A stretch of 64,000 nt of DNA from Solimonas terrae (lineage in GTDB: Bacteria; Pseudomonadota; Gammaproteobacteria; Nevskiales; Nevskiaceae). Position 1 is the first letter of the stretch; each line of letters begins with the position of its first letter. Position numbers and translations under genes: made by a program. The notes under the pieces are model-generated. The model was not told the DNA's origin. It ran no database searches and worked only from the letters and a program-made list of their open reading frames with translations. The stretch lies in NCBI RefSeq assembly GCF_011067135.1, contig NZ_JAAMOW010000003.1, positions 372,001-436,000 on the forward strand. Direction: 5' to 3'. Positions 17,621-28,797 of the stretch are shown piece after piece.

Positions 17621-19045
17621 ATGAACGCCCCCCTCGACAGTGGTGCGGTCGTGCGCGACCGGCGGTCCGCGGTGCGTGCGTCGAAGACGCGCAGCCCGCG
17701 TGTGCCCTGCTTCAAGGCCTACGACATCCGCGGCCGGGTGCCGGATGAGCTCGACCAGACGATCGCCTACCGGCTCGGCCTTGCATATGCGGCGCGTTAC
17801 GCGCCACGCCGTGTCGCCGTCGGTCGCGATGTCCGCGAATCGAGCCCGATGCTGGCCGAAGCGCTCGCGCTCGGCCTGGTCCGCGGCGGCGCCGAAGTCA
17901 TCGACATCGGCCTGTGCGGAACCGAGGAGGTCTATTTCGCGGCGTTCCAGGATGGTGTCGACGGCGGCATCATGGTCACGGCCTCGCACAATCCGATCGA
18001 GTACAACGGTCTCAAGCTCGTGCATCGCGGCGCGCGGCCGATTTCCGGTGACAGCGGCCTGCGCGAACTCGAGCTGGCCGTCGCGCGTTCCATCGCCAGG
18101 CCCGGCGGCAAGGCGCCGGTGGTCGCCGGCAGTTTCCGGCAGGCCTACATCCAGCACCTGCTCGGCTACGTCGATGTGGCCGCGTTGAAGCCGCTGAAGA
18201 TCGCGGTCAACCCCGGCAATGGCGGCGCGGGCCTGATCATCGACGCGATCGAGCCGCATCTGCCGTTCCGCTTCGAGCGACTGCACGCCGAGCCCGACGG
18301 CCGTTTCCCGAACGGCATTCCCAACCCGCTGCTGCCGGACAACCGCATTGCCACACGCGATTTCGTGCGCAGCCGGGATGCCGATTTCGGCGTCGCTTGG
18401 GATGGCGATTTCGACCGCTGCTTCCTGTTCGACGAGCACGGCGACTTCATCGAGGGGTACTACATCGTCGGCCTGCTCGCCGAAGCCATGCTCGCGCGTA
18501 CGCCCGGCGCCCGGATCATCCATGACCCGCGCCTGAGCTGGAACACGATCGACGTGGTCACGGCCGCCGGTGGCGTGCCGGTGCAGAGCAAGACCGGCCA
18601 TGCCTTCATCAAGGAACGGATGCGCGCCGAGAACGCCGTGTACGGCGGCGAGATGAGCGCACATCACTACTTCCGTGACTTCGCGTACTGCGACAACGGC
18701 ACGATTCCCTGGCTGCTGGTTGCGCAGCTGATCAGCCAGAGCGGCCGGCGGCTCTCGGAACTGGTCGCTGACCGCCAGCGACGCTTTCCGGCCAGCGGCG
18801 AAATCAATCGCAAGGTCGCCGACATCGGCGCGGTGCTGGCCGATGTCCGGCGTCACTACGCGCCCGGCGCGCAGCGAATCGAGACCGTCGATGGGCTGTC
18901 GGTCGAGTACGCCGACTGGCGATTCAATCTGCGCGGCTCGAACACCGAGCCGGTGCTGCGCCTGAACGTCGAAAGCCGCGGCGACGAGGCCCTGATGCGC
19001 GCCAGGACCGACGAGCTGCTGCTGCGCATCGGCGGCAGCGAATGA
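17621..19045 (+). CDS. algC: Phosphomannomutase
   Basis: Interconverts mannose-6-P and mannose-1-P, the step between the two AlgA activities. It is 474 residues. The phosphoserine is about Ser122 in [12 protein letters not shown]; the metal loop is WDGDFDRCF; the sugar loop is [10 protein letters not shown]; the phosphate loop is [11 protein letters not shown]. It follows algA by 10 bp. The sequence looks closer to the ManB/CpsG branch than to Pseudomonas AlgC, and in Pseudomonas algC lies outside the alginate operon, so its presence here makes the cluster self-sufficient for precursor supply. Confidence 0.93.
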   Translation: MNAPLDSGAVVRDRRSAVRASKTRSPRVPCFKAYDIRGRVPDELDQTIAYRLGLAYAARYAPRRVAVGRDVRESSPMLAEALALGLVRGGAEVIDIGLCGTEEVYFAAFQDGVDGGIMVTASHNPIEYNGLKLVHRGARPISGDSGLRELELAVARSIARPGGKAPVVAGSFRQAYIQHLLGYVDVAALKPLKIAVNPGNGGAGLIIDAIEPHLPFRFERLHAEPDGRFPNGIPNPLLPDNRIATRDFVRSRDADFGVAWDGDFDRCFLFDEHGDFIEGYYIVGLLAEAMLARTPGARIIHDPRLSWNTIDVVTAAGGVPVQSKTGHAFIKERMRAENAVYGGEMSAHHYFRDFAYCDNGTIPWLLVAQLISQSGRRLSELVADRQRRFPASGEINRKVADIGAVLADVRRHYAPGAQRIETVDGLSVEYADWRFNLRGSNTEPVLRLNVESRGDEALMRARTDELLLRIGGSE

Positions 19046-19106
19046 CACACGCGGGATTCTTCCCGAGCGAAGCGAACTCCCCCTCGACAACCAACGGTAT
19101 CGGACG

Positions 19107-20417
19107 ATGAACATCAGCATTTTCGGCATGGGTTATGTGGGCGCGGTCTGCGCGGCCTGTTTCGCGGAGCGCGGCCATACCGTGATCGGCGTCGACGTAT
19201 CGGCCGACAAGGTGCGGCTGATCAACGCCGGCAAGTCGCCGATCGTCGAGCCCGGTCTGGAGGAACTGCTCGCGGCCGGCGTGAAGTCGGGGCATCTGCG
19301 GGCGACCAGCGCGACCGCCGAGGCGATCGAGAGCACCGAGATGTCGATGATCTGCGTCGGCACGCCGAGCAAGCGAAGCGGCGATCTCGACCTTGGCTAC
19401 ATCGAAGCGGTCACGCGCGAGATCGGTGCCATGCTCAAGCGCAAGAAGGCAAGGCATACGGTCGTCGTGCGCAGCACAGTGCTGCCGGGCACCGTCAACG
19501 GCCTGGTCGTGCCGCTGCTGGAGGAGGCATCCGGCAAGCTTGCCGGCGTCGATTTCGGCATCGCGGTCAATCCGGAATTCCTGCGCGAAAGCACCGCGAT
19601 CTACGACTACAACCATCCGCCGATGACGGTGATCGGCGAGTGGGACAAAGCCTCCGGCGATCTGCTCGCCTCGCTCTATCAGCACCTGCCGGCGACCATC
19701 ATCCGCAAGTCGATCGAAGTCGCCGAGATGGTCAAGTATTCGTGCAACGTCTGGCACGCGACCAAGATCTCGTTCGCCAACGAGATCGGCAACATCGCCA
19801 AGTCGCTCGGTGTCGACGGCCGGCAGGTCATGGAAGTGGTCTGCCAGGACTCCAAGCTCAATCTTTCCGATTACTACCTGCGGCCGGGCTTCGCGTTCGG
19901 TGGTTCCTGCCTGCCCAAGGACGTGCGCGCGCTGACCTATCGCGCGACGCAGATGGACGTCGAGATTCCCTTGCTGAAATCCCTGATGACGACCAATGGC
20001 GTGCAGGTCAGGAAGGCCTTCGATCTGGTCGAGTCGTTCGGCAAGCGCAAGATCGGCATGCTCGGCCTGTCGTTCAAGGCGAAGACCGACGATCTGCGCG
20101 AGAGCCCGCTGGTCGAGCTGGCGGAGATGCTGATCGGCAAGGGCTACGAGTTGTCGATCTTCGACAAGAACGTCGAATACGCGCGCGTGCACGGTGCCAA
20201 CCGCGAATACATCAACGGCAAGATTCCGCATATCTCGTCCTTGCTCAAGCCGGATCTGCAGGAAGTGATCGACGGCTCCGAAGTGCTGGTGCTCGGACTG
20301 CGCGATCGCAGCTTCGAGAAGTACGTCAACGGCTCGCGCGACGAGCGCAAGGTCGTCGATCTGGTCGGCTTCATGCCGCATCCGTCGACCGACGACATGC
20401 AGGGCATCTGCTGGTAG
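19107..20417 (+). CDS. algD: GDP-mannose 6-dehydrogenase
   Basis: Oxidises GDP-mannose to GDP-mannuronate with two NAD, the committing step of alginate synthesis. It is 436 residues, as in Pseudomonas. The Rossmann start is [19 protein letters not shown], and the catalytic Cys268 lies in [11 protein letters not shown], the same number as in P. aeruginosa Alg[16 protein letters not shown] is specific to this branch of the UDP/GDP-sugar dehydrogenases. A 61-bp gap separates it from algC, the largest in the operon, but I saw no clear second promoter in it. Confidence 0.96.
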   Translation: MNISIFGMGYVGAVCAACFAERGHTVIGVDVSADKVRLINAGKSPIVEPGLEELLAAGVKSGHLRATSATAEAIESTEMSMICVGTPSKRSGDLDLGYIEAVTREIGAMLKRKKARHTVVVRSTVLPGTVNGLVVPLLEEASGKLAGVDFGIAVNPEFLRESTAIYDYNHPPMTVIGEWDKASGDLLASLYQHLPATIIRKSIEVAEMVKYSCNVWHATKISFANEIGNIAKSLGVDGRQVMEVVCQDSKLNLSDYYLRPGFAFGGSCLPKDVRALTYRATQMDVEIPLLKSLMTTNGVQVRKAFDLVESFGKRKIGMLGLSFKAKTDDLRESPLVELAEMLIGKGYELSIFDKNVEYARVHGANREYINGKIPHISSLLKPDLQEVIDGSEVLVLGLRDRSFEKYVNGSRDERKVVDLVGFMPHPSTDDMQGICW

Positions 20418-20431
20418 GCCGGGCACTGACG

Positions 20432-21970
20432 ATGAGTGCGTTCGCGTCCGCCGGCGATGCTGTCCATGCGATGCCGCGTGCCCCGGAAGACCGGCCGCGC
20501 GGCCTCGATCTGGCCGGCTGGCTGATGTATGCCACCGCGCTGGTGTGGATCGCCCTGCTGTTGCCGGCCGACGCGTTCCAGCCCGGCTCGGCGAACTACG
20601 TGCTGGCGATCGGCGCACTCGGCATCTGGCGCTATTCGCTGCGTGCCATCCACTTCGTGCGCGGCATGTTGTTCCTGCATCGCGAATATCCGCGCCTGCG
20701 TCGCGAAGTGGAGGCGCTCGGCGACGCCGCGGCGCCGTCGCATGTGTACCTGATGATCACGAGTTTCCGCATCGACGCGCAGACCACCGCCGAGGTCTAC
20801 CGCGCGACGATCAGCGAAGGCATGCGCTGCGGCTGGCCATGCACGGTGGTCGCTTCGATCGTCGAAATGAGCGACGAGCGCATCGTGCTCGAGCTGTGGC
20901 GGCGCCTGGCACCGCCGGCGCACATGCGTCTGAAGATCGTCCGCATCCCGGGCACCGGCAAGCGCGACGGCCTTGCCCAGGGTTTCCGTGCGATCTCGCG
21001 CGACATGCCGGACCCGGATGCAGTGGTCGCGGTCATCGATGGCGACACCCTGCTGGAACCCGGTGTCGTCAGCCGGACCGCGCCGTTCTTCAGGCTGATG
21101 CCCGGTGTCGGCGGTCTGACCACCAACGAGTTCTGCAAGGTGGAGGGCAGCCATGTGATGAGCGAGTGGCACAAGCTGCGCTTCGCCCAGCGTCACCTCA
21201 ACATGTGCTCGATGGCCCTGACGCGCCGGGTGCTGACGCTGACCGGCCGCATGTCGCTGTTCCGCGTCGGCATCGTCACCGATCCGTGCTTCATCGACGA
21301 CGTGCAGAACGACGCCCTGGACCACTGGCGGCTGGGCCGTTTCAAGTTTCTGACCGGCGACGACAAGTCGAGCTGGTTCAGCCTGATGCGGCTCGGCTGG
21401 GACACCTGGTATGTACCGGACGCGGCGATCAGCACGGTCGAGCATCCGCCGCATCGCAGCTTCATCAAGGCCAGCCGCCAGCTGATGTTCCGCTGGTACG
21501 GCAACTCCCTGCGCCAGAACGGTCGTGCGCTTGCTCTCGGACCGTCGCGGCTGGGCTGGTTCACCTACTACGTGCTGCTCGACCAGCGCATCCTGATGTG
21601 GACCGGCCTGCTCGGCCTGGCGCTGGCGATCGCCGCCAGCATCAAGTTCGGCAGCATCATGTTCCTGGTCAGTTTCGCGCTGTGGGTCGGCATGACCCGC
21701 CTGCTGATGAGCTGGTTGCTGCTGCTGTCCGGCCATCCGATCGGGCCGGCGTTCCCTCTGCTTCTGTACTACAACCAGATCGTCGGCTCGATCGTGAAGA
21801 TTCACGTCTCGTTCCGGCTCGACCAGCAGTCGTGGACGCGGCAGAAGACCCGGCTTGCCACCAGCGGCGACGGCTTTCAGACCCGCTTCAACTGGTGGTC
21901 CTCGCACCTGCTGATGTTCGCCGCGATCAGCGTGTTCGCGGCCGTCGTGCTGTCGATGGTGGAGCTCTGA
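20432..21970 (+). CDS. alg8: Mannuronan synthase, glycosyltransferase family 2
   Basis: Inner membrane polymerase that makes poly-mannuronate. It is 512 residues with N-terminal membrane spans, a cytoplasmic GT2 domain and C-terminal spans. Catalytic motifs are VIDGDT (substrate Asp), [10 protein letters not shown] (the TED-like base) and [14 protein letters not shown] (QxxRW-like). The Met at 20432, 14 bp after algD, gives a hydrophobic segment starting near residue 25. The frame is open much further upstream inside algD, but that is a shadow. Confidence 0.95.
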   Translation: MSAFASAGDAVHAMPRAPEDRPRGLDLAGWLMYATALVWIALLLPADAFQPGSANYVLAIGALGIWRYSLRAIHFVRGMLFLHREYPRLRREVEALGDAAAPSHVYLMITSFRIDAQTTAEVYRATISEGMRCGWPCTVVASIVEMSDERIVLELWRRLAPPAHMRLKIVRIPGTGKRDGLAQGFRAISRDMPDPDAVVAVIDGDTLLEPGVVSRTAPFFRLMPGVGGLTTNEFCKVEGSHVMSEWHKLRFAQRHLNMCSMALTRRVLTLTGRMSLFRVGIVTDPCFIDDVQNDALDHWRLGRFKFLTGDDKSSWFSLMRLGWDTWYVPDAAISTVEHPPHRSFIKASRQLMFRWYGNSLRQNGRALALGPSRLGWFTYYVLLDQRILMWTGLLGLALAIAASIKFGSIMFLVSFALWVGMTRLLMSWLLLLSGHPIGPAFPLLLYYNQIVGSIVKIHVSFRLDQQSWTRQKTRLATSGDGFQTRFNWWSSHLLMFAAISVFAAVVLSMVEL

Positions 21971-22021
21971 CCGCCATGACGTTCTCCGCAAGCCCCGCAA
22001 CTTTTTCCGAAGGAACCAGCC

Positions 22022-23257
22022 ATGGATGACGGTAGCTCTCCCAATGTCGTGCACGAAGCCGAGGCGCAGCGCCAGCATCCGCGCGTACGCGTGCCGGGTC
22101 TCGTGCACGTGGCGCAATCCGCCGGCGAACATCGCTATGCGCTGCAGGATCTGTCGGCCGGCGGCCTGAGCTTCGTCGTCAGCGACAAGGCCCGCTTTGC
22201 GACGAACGATGTCTATCGGGCGCGTCTGTCGTTCACGATCGCTCCGGTCGCTTTCGTTCTGCCGGTGAGCTTCCAGATCCGCAATGTCAGCGCCGACGGC
22301 AAGCGCGTCGGCGCGATGTTCCAGAACCTCGGTGCACGCGAGATCGCCGTGCTGCGGCAGGTGATCGGCGGCACGCTGGCCGGCGAACTGGTCGCGACCG
22401 GCGATGTCATCACGGCACTGTCACGCGACAACTTCACCAAGGCGCGGCAGACCCAGCCGGCCAGCAGCAGCCTGAGCGGCAAGGCCCGCGCCCGCGCGCT
22501 GACGATGACGGTCGCGATGTTCGCCCTTGGCCTGCTCGCGTTCTTCTATGCGATCGGCAAGCTGTATGCGATGGCGTTCGTCACGCGCGCGTCGGCAGCG
22601 AAGATCGCGGCACCGAGCTATTCGGTGGTCATGCCCCGCGACGGTACGTTCTTCAGCCTCGTGCCGCCGGACGGCATCGTCAAGAAGGGCCAGCCGCTCG
22701 GCTCCTTCCAGGCCGCGATGCTCGATGTCGTGCAGACCGACATCGGTTCGCTGCACCTGTCGCCGGAGCAGCTTTCGCAGCTGATGGGCGACCAGCTCAA
22801 GGGCACCTTGAGCAGCCCCTGCGACTGCAAGGTCCAGCAGCAGTTTTCGGCCGACGGTCAGTATGCGAATCGCGGCCAGCCGCTGTTCGAGCTGGTGCCG
22901 GCCGACGCGCGACCGTATGTGCTGGCGCGCTTCCGTTTCGACAACATCGACGATCTGCCGATCGGCAAGACCGTCGCGTTCACGATTTCCGGCGAGGGTG
23001 GCGAACGCTACGGCAAGGTCAAGGATGTGCGGCTGTTGTCGGCGGCCGGTGCCGAATCGAGCACCAGCAGTGATGCGCGTGGCCTCAACAATCAGGGCTC
23101 GGTTGCCGACGTGATCGTCACGATCGAGCCGATACGCGCACTCGATCCGTCGCTGATCGATCGTCCGGTCGAGGTCCAGCTCGGCGGTCAGACGCTGATC
23201 TGGAGCAAGCTGTCGCACCTCGGCGATCGTCTGGCCCGCGAGGTGCAGCCGGCATGA
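22022..23257 (+). CDS. alg44: Alginate polymerase c-di-GMP receptor subunit
   Basis: PilZ-domain partner of Alg8. It is 411 residues: a cytoplasmic PilZ domain with RQHPR (Arg17, Arg21) and DLSAGG (Asp43, Ser45), the c-di-GMP contacts, nearly in the numbering of the Pseudomonas protein; one membrane span at about 165-185 (TMTVAMFALGLLAFFYAIG); and a periplasmic HlyD-like domain. c-di-GMP binding should switch on polymerisation. Its stop overlaps the algK start by four bases. Confidence 0.95.
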   Translation: MDDGSSPNVVHEAEAQRQHPRVRVPGLVHVAQSAGEHRYALQDLSAGGLSFVVSDKARFATNDVYRARLSFTIAPVAFVLPVSFQIRNVSADGKRVGAMFQNLGAREIAVLRQVIGGTLAGELVATGDVITALSRDNFTKARQTQPASSSLSGKARARALTMTVAMFALGLLAFFYAIGKLYAMAFVTRASAAKIAAPSYSVVMPRDGTFFSLVPPDGIVKKGQPLGSFQAAMLDVVQTDIGSLHLSPEQLSQLMGDQLKGTLSSPCDCKVQQQFSADGQYANRGQPLFELVPADARPYVLARFRFDNIDDLPIGKTVAFTISGEGGERYGKVKDVRLLSAAGAESSTSSDARGLNNQGSVADVIVTIEPIRALDPSLIDRPVEVQLGGQTLIWSKLSHLGDRLAREVQPA

Positions 23258-25599
23258 ACCGGCGCACGCCATCGCGGCTGCCGTCGCGCGGCCTGGTGTC
23301 GCTGGCGGTTGCCGCGCTGGTTTTCGGCGTGCGCTACGACGCTTACGCCTACGGCAATCATCGCGACAAGCAGGGTGAGGGTGCACTGGTCGAACACGCC
23401 GAAGGCCTGCCGGATCTGGCGCGCGGCAGGCAGGCCGCCATCGAGGGCCGGCTCGATGATGCGGAAGCCGATCTGAAGCCGCTCGCCGAGCGGGGTTACG
23501 TCGAGGCGCAGATCGCACTCGCCAGTCTGTACGCCGAACTCGGCACGCCTGAACGCGTCGCCGAGGCGATCGGCTGGTTGCGCACCGCACGCAACAGCAG
23601 CCCGCTCGACACCGAAACGCCTTTGGGTCGCCTGCTGGTCCGACAGAACGACGAGGCTTCGATCGGCGAGGGCCGGGCCTTGCTCGGCGACGCCTGGCAG
23701 CGCCATCACGACCCGGCTGCGCTCGCCGGCCTGATCCGGCTCTACAGCGAGCAACCGCGGCGCGACGCCGATCACCAGGTTGCGGCGCTGGTCGCACAGG
23801 CCGAGCGCATCGGCACGCCGGACGTGCGGGGCGCGATCATCGACTGGTATCGCAGCACGCGCGGCGACGACGGCCATGCCGACAAGCTCGTATCGCTGTG
23901 CGATCGCTGGGTGGACCAGGTGCCGGGCTGCTACGTCGATCTGGCGCGTGCCGCGCGTGCCGACGGCCACGCCGACCGTCTGCAGTCGCTGGTCAAGGCG
24001 GCCGGCGACCGGTACGCCGACGGACGTGTCGATGCGCCGACCCTGGCGTCGCTGGCACGCGTGCTGGTCGCACCGCTGGACACCGGTGACGACGATGACG
24101 ACGACGGTGCGGCGCCGAGCGCGCCGGTCCGGATTTCCGATGTCAGCGAAGACGAAGGCGAACTCGGCGACACCGCCGTGCAGGCACAAGCGGCGCGCGG
24201 CGATGGCAGCCAGGTCTGCACGCGCGTAGTGCTGACGCCGCCCGATGGCGCTGCGGTCGCCACGACGACCGGCGCGTCGGCCGCGCGTGGGTTGCCGGCA
24301 CAGGCCGACATGGCCAATGCGCTGCTCGGCAAGCTGTTCGCCGGGCCGACCGAGGCCGCGGTGCTCGCTGCCGGTGTCGTCGCCCGCTATCCGTATCTGT
24401 TGCCGAACGTCGACGTCCAGGCGCGACTCGAGCGGGGCGCCACCCAGGGCGTGCCCGAGGCGTCGCTGTATCTCGGGCAGCTCTATCTCGGCGGCGAGCG
24501 CACGCAGCGCGATCCGCAGCAGGCCCTGCGTTATCTGCAGCAGGCCGCTGCGCAACCGGCGACCGCGCTCAAGGGCCATTACTACCTCGGCCGCCTGTAC
24601 CAGTACGGCTATCTCGACGAGAGCCGGCCCTTGCTCGCCGCGCAATACCTGATGTGGTCGGCGCGGCGCGGCGATGCCGCGGCCGACGGCGCGCTCGCGC
24701 GCCTGTTCGTCAACGGCAAGGGTCTGTGCCCGAACCTGCGCAACGCCGACGTATTTGCGCGGCTCGGCGCGCACGAGGGCAGTGCGTCGGCCGCGCAGCT
24801 CGAACGACAGATCGCCGCACTGCTGCCGGCCGAGCAGCTGGCCAGCGTCGATCAGATGTACAGCGCCGAACTCGCGGTGCGACCGTCGGCCTACCAGATC
24901 CCGAAGACCATGCTCGCCGAAGCGGCGGCGATCGCGCGCCAGCATGGCATCGATCCCGCAGCCGACGACGCGGCGGTCGACGGCGCCGCCGTCGCGAACG
25001 TCGATCCCGCGACGGGCCGTGGTGGCGACGCAGTCGATCCCGCGATCGACAACGAAGCGGTCGACGCGAGCGCGGCCAGCGATACTCCGGCGGTCCCCGC
25101 TGTGCCCGCCGCCGCTGCGACCTCCGCAGCAGTGGACCCGGCGCCGTCGTCGCCGGCCGCGACGGCGCCGGTGGACCGTGCGTCGCGCGAAGCGCAGACG
25201 ATTCCGGCGTCCGACGCCGATGCCGTGCCGGACATCGCCACGACCACGCCTGCTACGCCACCGTCGGGTGTCGACGCTGCCGTGTCCGAGGCTGCGCCGA
25301 CGCCGCCGGTTCCGTCCGCCACACCGCCCGCGACCGCCGCTCGCGACGCGCTGGCCTTGAAGTTGAGCGCGCGGTTCGCCACGCCGCCGGCGACGCCGCA
25401 GGCACCGCTGCATCTGTCGCATCGCGCGTCGGACGATCCGGCCTTGCGCAAGCTGCTGGAGTCGTCGTCGCAGACTGCCGCCACGCCTTCATCAACGGTG
25501 ACCGAGCCGGTGCAGGCGATCGAATACACCGTACCGCTGCAGACGCCGGCAACGCAGCCCGGCGTTCCCGATCCTTCGCGTTCCGGTGATCCCTCATGA
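23254..25599 (+). CDS. algK: Alginate periplasmic TPR scaffold, long variant
   Basis: TPR/Sel1-repeat protein linking the inner membrane complex to AlgE. Repeats are visible (ARGRQAAIEGRLDDAEADLK; EASLYLGQLYLGGERT; ALKGHYYLGRLYQYG). Two features are odd. At 781 residues it is far longer than the roughly 475-residue Pseudomonas protein: there is an acidic insert near 270-315 (starting GDDDDDDGAAP) and a low-complexity Ala/Pro/Thr/Asp tail from about 567 to the end. And the N-terminus has a signal peptide (GLVSLAVAALVFGV) but no cysteine, so it cannot be a lipoprotein as the Pseudomonas one is. Assignment rests on repeats and position. Confidence 0.85.
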   Translation: MNRRTPSRLPSRGLVSLAVAALVFGVRYDAYAYGNHRDKQGEGALVEHAEGLPDLARGRQAAIEGRLDDAEADLKPLAERGYVEAQIALASLYAELGTPERVAEAIGWLRTARNSSPLDTETPLGRLLVRQNDEASIGEGRALLGDAWQRHHDPAALAGLIRLYSEQPRRDADHQVAALVAQAERIGTPDVRGAIIDWYRSTRGDDGHADKLVSLCDRWVDQVPGCYVDLARAARADGHADRLQSLVKAAGDRYADGRVDAPTLASLARVLVAPLDTGDDDDDDGAAPSAPVRISDVSEDEGELGDTAVQAQAARGDGSQVCTRVVLTPPDGAAVATTTGASAARGLPAQADMANALLGKLFAGPTEAAVLAAGVVARYPYLLPNVDVQARLERGATQGVPEASLYLGQLYLGGERTQRDPQQALRYLQQAAAQPATALKGHYYLGRLYQYGYLDESRPLLAAQYLMWSARRGDAAADGALARLFVNGKGLCPNLRNADVFARLGAHEGSASAAQLERQIAALLPAEQLASVDQMYSAELAVRPSAYQIPKTMLAEAAAIARQHGIDPAADDAAVDGAAVANVDPATGRGGDAVDPAIDNEAVDASAASDTPAVPAVPAAAATSAAVDPAPSSPAATAPVDRASREAQTIPASDADAVPDIATTTPATPPSGVDAAVSEAAPTPPVPSATPPATAARDALALKLSARFATPPATPQAPLHLSHRASDDPALRKLLESSSQTAATPSSTVTEPVQAIEYTVPLQTPATQPGVPDPSRSGDPS

Positions 25600-27050
25600 A
25601 AACAAGATCCGGCCGCTCGACGACGAGCCTGCCCCGCAACACCCTGTCGCTGGCGATCGCCGCGGCTTTCGGTCTGTCCACACCGCTGGCGGCGCATGCC
25701 GTCGAAGCCGACTGGCGTCTGAAAGCGACGCTCGCCGGTGTCGCCGACGGCGGCCGCGATCTCGGTCTGCAGGATGCGAAGGACACGCGCGAGGGCTATA
25801 TCGATACAACGCCATGGCTGCATCTGCAGTTCTCGCCCGACTGGGCGGCGTTCCTGCGAATCCGCGGCTATGCGCCGACCGGCAGCCTGCTGCAGTCGGG
25901 GCAGGACGACAACAACCAGAGCGCCAGCAAGCAGGCCTTCGTCGGCCTGGACGAAGCCTGGTTCGAATACGGCGGCCTGACCAGCTATCCCGGCGAGGCG
26001 CTGCGCATCGGCCGCCAGCGTCTGCGCAACGACGACGCGGAGTTTTTCGATGAAGACATCGATGCCGTGCGCTGGATCTTCGACACCACCCTGCTCGATG
26101 CCGATCTTGGCGTGGCGCGCCAGTCCGACACCTACCGCACGGACGATGTCGAACTGCCGGCGAATCAGGACCATCGTACCTACAGCTTCGGCAGCCTGGC
26201 CTGGGACTGGGCGGCGCGCCAGCAGATCGGCTTTCGCGTCGTCCATGCCGACGACGACAATCATCTGCAGGCGGTCGGCGACACGGTCGAGACCGGGCGA
26301 CGCCTGAGCAAGGGCCAGCAGACCTGGATCAACGCGCACGTCGACAACCATCCGTATGACTGGCAGCAACTGCAGTCGGTGTCGTACTGGCTGTCGGCGA
26401 GCTATCTGACCGGCAGCCGCGACCGACTCGAAGTCACGCCGACGGTCGATCCCGTCAGTGGCGAGACCAGCGAGCTTGCGAGCGCGCAGGTGCACGACGA
26501 TCTCAAGGCCTGGGCCGGCGACGCCGGACTGCGCGTGCGCCTCGGCGGTCCGGTGCAGGCCGGCGTCGCGTACGCGTACAGCGAGGGCGACGGCAACGGC
26601 GAGCAGCAGTACGAACAGACCGGCCTGCAGAGCAACTACTCGCGTTTCACCGGCACGCGCACGCAGATCTATCGCTACAACGATGCGCTGCGCCCCGAAC
26701 TGGGGAACCTGCAGGCCGCGACGGCCTTCCTGTCGGCCGACGCCGGCGCCTGGGATGCGAGCCTGATCTACAACAAGCTGCGCCGCCCCGACGCGGACGC
26801 CCCGATCGTCAGCGACAGCCTGCGCGTGTCGCCGACCGTGGCCTCGCACGATCTCGGTCAGGGCGTCGATCTGGTGCTGACGCGCTACTTCGACATCACC
26901 GGTGCGGGTACCGCGACCGCGTATACGCCGGACGACAGCGGCGACAGTTCGATCCGTCTGCGCGGCTCCTGGTTCAAACCCGGCGATGCCTACGGAAACG
27001 ATGCGAAGAACGAGTATCGCGTCGTGCTGGAGTTCACCGCGTGGTATTGA
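25596..27050 (+). CDS. algE: Alginate export outer membrane porin
   Basis: Eighteen-stranded beta-barrel through which alginate leaves the cell. It is 484 residues with signal peptide (LSLAIAAAFGLSTPLAAHA). Family segments include EAWFEYGGLTSYPGEALRIG, RQRLRNDDAEFFDEDIDAV and a barrel-type C-terminus ending in aromatic residues (LEFTAWY). It overlaps algK by four bases and algG by ten. Confidence 0.93.
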   Translation: MKTRSGRSTTSLPRNTLSLAIAAAFGLSTPLAAHAVEADWRLKATLAGVADGGRDLGLQDAKDTREGYIDTTPWLHLQFSPDWAAFLRIRGYAPTGSLLQSGQDDNNQSASKQAFVGLDEAWFEYGGLTSYPGEALRIGRQRLRNDDAEFFDEDIDAVRWIFDTTLLDADLGVARQSDTYRTDDVELPANQDHRTYSFGSLAWDWAARQQIGFRVVHADDDNHLQAVGDTVETGRRLSKGQQTWINAHVDNHPYDWQQLQSVSYWLSASYLTGSRDRLEVTPTVDPVSGETSELASAQVHDDLKAWAGDAGLRVRLGGPVQAGVAYAYSEGDGNGEQQYEQTGLQSNYSRFTGTRTQIYRYNDALRPELGNLQAATAFLSADAGAWDASLIYNKLRRPDADAPIVSDSLRVSPTVASHDLGQGVDLVLTRYFDITGAGTATAYTPDDSGDSSIRLRGSWFKPGDAYGNDAKNEYRVVLEFTAWY

Positions 27051-28783
27051 GGCCGCAAGCCGGCGTCTGGCTGGCGGCGCTGCTTTGCGCGCTGCTCAGC
27101 GGCATCGCCGCGGCACAGCTCGACGGCGACGCCGCGCCCGACGAGCCGGCGATCGCCGTGCCCCGGGTACCGAGCGGCCCCAGCATCGACAACAGCACCG
27201 ACAACGGCCACGACAATGCCGATGCCGACGATGAAATGATCGACGCCGACAGCGACGATCCCGGCGAGCGCTATCAGACCGACGGTTCCGATCAGGACGA
27301 CAACGCCGAGGACGATCGCATGCTCGCCGACGCGGCGAAGCGGCCGTACGTGGTCGATGTCACCAGCGGTGCGTCGTTGAAACTCGATCCGCCCGAGCTG
27401 CCGGACCTGAGCCGCTACACGGCAGCCAATGCGATCGCCAAGATCCGCAAATCGCCGCACGGCCATGCCGAAGTGCGCAGCATGCTCGACGAGCTTTCGT
27501 TCAGGAGTTTCATGGGGCGCGACGAGCGCATGCGCGACTGGGCGGCGCGCCAGAAGTCGCTGCCCAAGGTGATCTTCGTCCACGGCTACATGACGCCGCG
27601 CGACATCGCGCAACAGGTTCCGCGCGAGTACTTCCAGCAGACCGCCAGGGGCGTGTTCGTCGCGCGTCTGCCGATCGACGTGCGACCGGACGCGACCCTG
27701 CACATCGACGATTCGGTTTCGGACTTCCGTCTGTCCATCAACCGCGGCGCGTTTCTCGTCAACGAGGGCAAGCTGTTCATCACCGGCGCGCGCCTGCGTG
27801 GCTGGGACGAGGCGAAGAACGCGCCTTCGACCTTCATCGACAAGCATCGCTTCCGGCCGTTCATGGTGTCCTGGGGCGGCTCGCAGACCTACATCATCAA
27901 GAGCGTGGTCGCCGATCTCGGCTACGCCGCGTCGAAGTCCTACGGCGTGTCGATCTCGCAGTTCTCGCCGTCGCTGGCGCCGAAGATGAACCGGCCGAAT
28001 CCCACCGGCTGGCTGATCGATTCGGAGTTCTACGACAACTGGTATGGTTTCTACTGCTACGAGGCTGAGGATGTCGTGATCCGCGGCAATGACTATCACG
28101 ACAACATCAAGTACGGCATCGATCCGCACGATCGTTCGCGGCGGCTGATCATCGCCGAGAACAAGGCGCATGACACCAGGGAAAAGCACGGCATCATCGT
28201 GTCGCGCGAAGTCGACGACAGCTGGATCATCGACAACCAAGCCTACGACAACAATCTCTCCGGCATCGTCGTCGACCGCAACAGCATCAACAATGTCGTC
28301 GCCCACAATCGCGTCTACCGCAATCACGCCGACGGCATCACGATCTACGAAAGTCCGAAGACGTTGATCTGGCAGAACCTCGTCAGTGCCAACCGCCGCC
28401 ACGGCATTCGTGTGCGCAACAGCACCAATCTGCGCCTGTACGGCAATGTCGCGATCGGCAACGGCCTGTCCGGCATCTACGGTCACATCAAGAATCTCGC
28501 CGGCACCGGCCGCAACCTGCGGCTCGATCCGTTCCACGAGCGGATTTCGATGACGGTCGTCGGCGGCCAGCTGATCTCCAACGGTTCCAGTCCGGTCGGT
28601 ATCGACCAGCCGCTTAGCCTGGAGTTGTACGACGTCGACATGCGCGCCCCGCAGCGCCAGCTCGGCATCAAGTTCACCGGCATTCTCGGCAAGCACCAGG
28701 AACAGGTGCTCGACGTGCTGATGCGGCAGAAGAAGGCCGTGATCCTGCGGCCCGCCGACGCCACCGTGGCCAGCGCGAAATAG
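27041..28783 (+). CDS. algG: Mannuronan C5-epimerase
   Basis: Periplasmic right-handed beta-helix enzyme that turns some mannuronate residues into guluronate in the polymer. It is 580 residues with signal peptide (WLAALLCALLSGIAAA) from a GTG start inside the end of algE. The catalytic DPHD motif is at 361-364, followed by KHGIIVSREVDD and parallel-helix repeats (NNVVAHNRVYRNHADGITIY). An acidic, disordered stretch follows the signal peptide (about 25-95), longer than I expect for the Pseudomonas enzyme. Confidence 0.95.
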   Translation: MVLRPQAGVWLAALLCALLSGIAAAQLDGDAAPDEPAIAVPRVPSGPSIDNSTDNGHDNADADDEMIDADSDDPGERYQTDGSDQDDNAEDDRMLADAAKRPYVVDVTSGASLKLDPPELPDLSRYTAANAIAKIRKSPHGHAEVRSMLDELSFRSFMGRDERMRDWAARQKSLPKVIFVHGYMTPRDIAQQVPREYFQQTARGVFVARLPIDVRPDATLHIDDSVSDFRLSINRGAFLVNEGKLFITGARLRGWDEAKNAPSTFIDKHRFRPFMVSWGGSQTYIIKSVVADLGYAASKSYGVSISQFSPSLAPKMNRPNPTGWLIDSEFYDNWYGFYCYEAEDVVIRGNDYHDNIKYGIDPHDRSRRLIIAENKAHDTREKHGIIVSREVDDSWIIDNQAYDNNLSGIVVDRNSINNVVAHNRVYRNHADGITIYESPKTLIWQNLVSANRRHGIRVRNSTNLRLYGNVAIGNGLSGIYGHIKNLAGTGRNLRLDPFHERISMTVVGGQLISNGSSPVGIDQPLSLELYDVDMRAPQRQLGIKFTGILGKHQEQVLDVLMRQKKAVILRPADATVASAK

Positions 28784-28797
28784 GGAGCGTCAGAAAA

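Noticed and set aside
23188-25422. A 744-codon minus-strand frame opposite algK
   Set aside because: Arg/Gly/Ala-rich shadow of the plus-strand gene; no start signals.
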